Source: ARS98 sp030744725
Lineage (GTDB): Bacteria > Planctomycetota > Planctomycetia > Pirellulales > Pirellulaceae
Assembly (NCBI GenBank): GCA_030744725.1
Contig: JASLPZ010000046.1
Span: forward strand, 1-27,333
Direction of reading: 5' to 3'
Length of the DNA: 27,333 nucleotides
The position numbers were made by a program, and so were the translations under genes. This document shows, in pieces, positions 25,237 through 27,333 of the stretch (positions are counted from its first letter, which is position 1; the number at the start of each line of letters is the position of its first letter). The notes beneath the pieces were generated by a model, which worked only from the letters and a program-made list of their open reading frames with translations, did no database searches and was not told the DNA's origin.

Positions 25237-25410
25237 CCTTTCGCGGAGCGAAAGGCGACTCTCAGTTGTAGACCGGAACAAGTACAGCGACGTTCCGGCT
25301 CAGGAATGGCACAAAGCGTTGGTATTGCCGAAACTGCGCTGCGCTGGTTCCAGCCTACTTGGTTGAAATTCGATAAATCCTCAGTCTCGAAGCGAAAAGC
25401 GACGCTCAGT
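25237..25410. repeat. Palindrome-rich REP-like segment between gspE and gspF
   Basis: Elements in order: CCTTTCGC/GCGAAAGG with a 3-base loop (25237-25255); CCGGAAC/GTTCCGG with a 12-base loop (25273-25298); and a 19-base direct repeat, 25248-25266 against 25392-25410, differing at two positions. The second repeat copy covers the gspE stop codon. Such CTTTCGC-type palindromes are probably dispersed in the genome, which I cannot test here. They lie inside the operon. Confidence 0.55.
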
Positions 25411-27091
25411 CATCCGCTTTCGTGACGCGCAGTACCTCGTCGATGGTGGTGTCTCCGGCCATCACCTTCTTCCAGCCATCGTCACGCAATGTTGTCATTC
25501 CGGCCCGACGAGCGGCCTTCTTCAGTTCCGTCGAGGGCGCGCGCTCGGTTGCCAAGTTGCGAAGCTCCTCGTTGGTGGTCAGCAGTTCGTAGATTCCCAT
25601 GCGGCCGCGATAGCCGGTGCCGCGGCAACTTGGACAGCCCACGGGCCGATAAATCGTCCTGCGGCACTCGCGCATCACTTCCCACGGAAAGTCCTCCGGC
25701 GCTTCGCTCCGCGAACGAATGTCGGGCTCGCAGCAATCCGAACAGAGCTGCCGCACCAGCCGTTGAGCCAAAACACCTTCGACGGTGCTGCTCACCAGGA
25801 ACGGCTCGACCCCCATGTCGCACAACCGCATGAACGCGCCAGCCGAATCGTTGGTGTGGAGCGTGCTGAATACCAAGTGCCCGGTCAGAGAAGCTTGTGT
25901 TGCGTTCTCGCCTGTTTCCAGATCGCGAATCTCGCCAACCAGCACGATGTCCGGATCGTGACGCAGAATACTTCGCAGGCTGGCGGCAAATGTCATCCCG
26001 ACCTTCGTGTTCACCTGAATCTGATTAATGCCTTGCAATTGGTACTCGATCGGATCCTCAGTGGTGATGATCTTGTTTTCCTCGTTGTTAATCTCGGCCA
26101 ATGCGCTGTACAGCGTCGTTGTCTTGCCAGAACCTGTCGGCCCTGTGACCAGAATGATCCCGTGCGGCAAACGAATCAGCTTTTCGAAACGCTGGTAGAT
26201 GTTCTCGGACATGCCAATGCCGCGTAAGGAGAAGTTCAAATTCTCCTTGTCCAACACACGCATGACGACACCCTCGCCATGCAGCATGGGAATCATCGAG
26301 ACGCGGATGTCGACTTCCCGGCCTTTGACGCGCAGCTTGATTCGCCCGTCTTGCGGAACGCGCTTCTCCGCGATGTTCAACTTGGCCATAATCTTCAAAC
26401 GAGTGACGATCGCATTACGGAACTGATTCATCTCCGCCGCGGTTGGTTGCTTTTGCAGCACGCCGTCGATGCGGTAACGCAACTTGAGTCCCTGCTCTTG
26501 AGCTTCGACATGAATGTCGCTCGCTCGCGTATCGATCGCAGCCGTCAGAATCTCGTTCACTAACCGCACGACCGATGCCTGTTGAGCCTGCTCTGCGTCT
26601 TCGAGATCCTTTCCGTTGAGCGACCCCAGCACTTCTGAATCTTCACCCTTCTGCAGTGCCAGCAGGCCATCGACCGTATCCGCACCGACACCCAGGTGTG
26701 ACTTGATTAAGCCGCGAAGCTGTTCGCCGTCGGTCAACACCGGTGTGACCGCTGTACGAGTCTCGGCACCAATCGCATCAATCGCGTGGATGTCGAAAGG
26801 ATTGCTGACCGCCAGGGTCAGCGTGTCGGACGTGCGTCGTAGGGGAAAAACCTCGAAACGGTGAATCAGCTTGATGGGGAAATCTTCCAGCAGTGAACTG
26901 TCGACTTCCACGTGTTCCAGATCGACCAGGTCGATCCCAACCGTGGTGGCTGTCGCGTCTAACAGATCGTTGACCGACGAAAATTCCAGCTCCGCCGCGA
27001 CTTCTCCGAGCGGCCGACCGGTCTTCATCGCGCGCGAAACCGTCTTCAGGTGACACCTATCCAATACCGGGAGGTACGTACCCTGGCTCAT
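25406..27091 (-). CDS. gspE: T2SS assembly ATPase GspE
   Basis: Starting at the ATG at 27091 gives 561 residues and an N-terminus typical of the family (MSQGTYLPVLDRCHLKTVSR). The frame is open to 27256, but the extra 55 residues are Pro/Arg-rich and overlap a hairpin. Residues ~1-140 are the T2SSE/MshEN N-terminal domain. The ATPase core has Walker A GPTGSGKT (317-324), an Asp box (ITTEDPIEYQ), Walker B (DIVLVGEIRD, 381-390) and a His box (STLHTND). A four-cysteine zinc element (C450, C453, C486, C489) identifies the GspE/PilB group. It powers pseudopilus extension from the cytoplasm through GspL and GspF. It is the first gene of the cluster. Confidence 0.96.
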   Translation of the reverse strand: MSQGTYLPVLDRCHLKTVSRAMKTGRPLGEVAAELEFSSVNDLLDATATTVGIDLVDLEHVEVDSSLLEDFPIKLIHRFEVFPLRRTSDTLTLAVSNPFDIHAIDAIGAETRTAVTPVLTDGEQLRGLIKSHLGVGADTVDGLLALQKGEDSEVLGSLNGKDLEDAEQAQQASVVRLVNEILTAAIDTRASDIHVEAQEQGLKLRYRIDGVLQKQPTAAEMNQFRNAIVTRLKIMAKLNIAEKRVPQDGRIKLRVKGREVDIRVSMIPMLHGEGVVMRVLDKENLNFSLRGIGMSENIYQRFEKLIRLPHGIILVTGPTGSGKTTTLYSALAEINNEENKIITTEDPIEYQLQGINQIQVNTKVGMTFAASLRSILRHDPDIVLVGEIRDLETGENATQASLTGHLVFSTLHTNDSAGAFMRLCDMGVEPFLVSSTVEGVLAQRLVRQLCSDCCEPDIRSRSEAPEDFPWEVMRECRRTIYRPVGCPSCRGTGYRGRMGIYELLTTNEELRNLATERAPSTELKKAARRAGMTTLRDDGWKKVMAGDTTIDEVLRVTKADD

Positions 27092-27259
27092 GTTGCCTGG
27101 TCTTTCGAGCCGCCAGCCAGCGGTGGGAGTGAGGGCCGGCGGAATGTGGTTGGTGGGGTTGGTTGGCCTTAGTGGCCTGCGGGGTGCATCCGTGTCAACG
27201 CATCGGCTCGTGCCGATGCATTCCGGCATTCTAGACACTTTCTGCCAGTCAGGCAAGGT
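27092..27259 (-). promoter_or_regulatory. Leader region upstream of gspE with a strong hairpin
   Basis: The region must hold the promoter or 5' leader of the T2SS cluster if transcription starts within the window. The perfect 8-bp stem GCATCGGC/GCCGATGC with a 4-base loop lies at 27200-27219. A TTGACA on the minus strand (27198-27193) overlaps its edge, but I find no matching -10. A run of GG pairs on the plus strand (27148-27166) is described among the findings. No separate gene is visible. Confidence 0.4.
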
Positions 27260-27333
27260 CTAGGCTGCGCCAAAGTTAGTATTGCTTGAGCTGGGCGATC
27301 GTTCGGGTTTTGTTTACGCTTTTCTATTCCGAC
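27260..27333. repeat. Right copy of the 74-bp terminal inverted repeat
   Basis: Perfect reverse complement of 2-75. It reaches the last base of the window, so the true repeat may be longer. It lies 168 bp upstream of gspE. See the left copy for alternatives. Confidence 0.9.

Noticed and set aside
25703..25715. TTCGCGGAGCGAA core of the intergenic palindrome found inside gspE
   Set aside because: The 13-base match is exact, but the zinc-element loop has normal length for GspE, so there is no sign of an inserted repeat; chance is possible.
27170..27198. TTGACA upstream of gspE as a promoter
   Set aside because: The hexamers at 16-18 bp spacing (for example CCACTA) do not resemble a -10 box.

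Overview
The window looks like a contig from a planctomycete, probably Pirellulales-like. The evidence is a secreted DUF1549/DUF1553 haem-motif protein translationally coupled to a DUF1501 protein, a secreted DUF1080 protein, a very long secretin, and moderately GC-rich DNA with short palindromes between genes. I could not run a taxonomic search, so this rests on gene content alone. There are no tRNA, rRNA, CRISPR or phage genes.

Left part (1-8.4 kb). A 74-bp sequence at the left edge returns as a perfect inverted copy at the right edge. Immediately inside the left copy is the 3' end of a membrane-associated, acyltransferase-like gene. Next come a large minus-strand gene joining a PhnD-like solute-binding domain to a patatin-type lipase, and a DUF1080 protein. 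On the plus strand are a nine-repeat TPR protein and a secreted exo-sialidase with five Asp boxes.

Middle part (6.9-12.7 kb). The DUF1501 gene and the PSD1-type (DUF1549/LamG/DUF1553) gene form a minus-strand pair with an ATGA overlap. Upstream is a ~150-bp MITE-like element bounded by CTAG. Beyond it is a plus-strand gene for a small exported BON-domain protein.

Right part (12.4-27.1 kb). One minus-strand type II secretion (T2SS) cluster is transcribed in the order gspE, gspF, gspG, gspH, gspI, gspJ, gspK, gspL, gspM, gspD, then a lipoprotein gene. The run from gspG through gspK is linked by 4-bp ATGA overlaps, as is gspL-gspM. Hairpin-forming palindromes sit between gspE and gspF, between gspF and gspG, and between gspM and gspD. 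The system departs from the proteobacterial plan: the secretin carries seven or eight N-terminal ring-type repeats, the GspM protein appears to carry a GspC/PilP-like C-terminal domain, no separate gspC, gspN or prepilin peptidase gene is present, and the last gene encodes an unrecognised lipoprotein that is a pilotin candidate. The lipoprotein reading frame runs 260 bp antisense into the BON gene.

How they may work together (inference): the T2SS could export the secreted enzymes such planctomycetes use on polymers, and the sialidase, DUF1080 and DUF1501/DUF1553 products are plausible surface or secreted proteins. The most unusual items are the solute-binding/patatin fusion, the GspM-GspC-like fusion, the expanded secretin with its lipoprotein partner, and the terminal inverted repeat.
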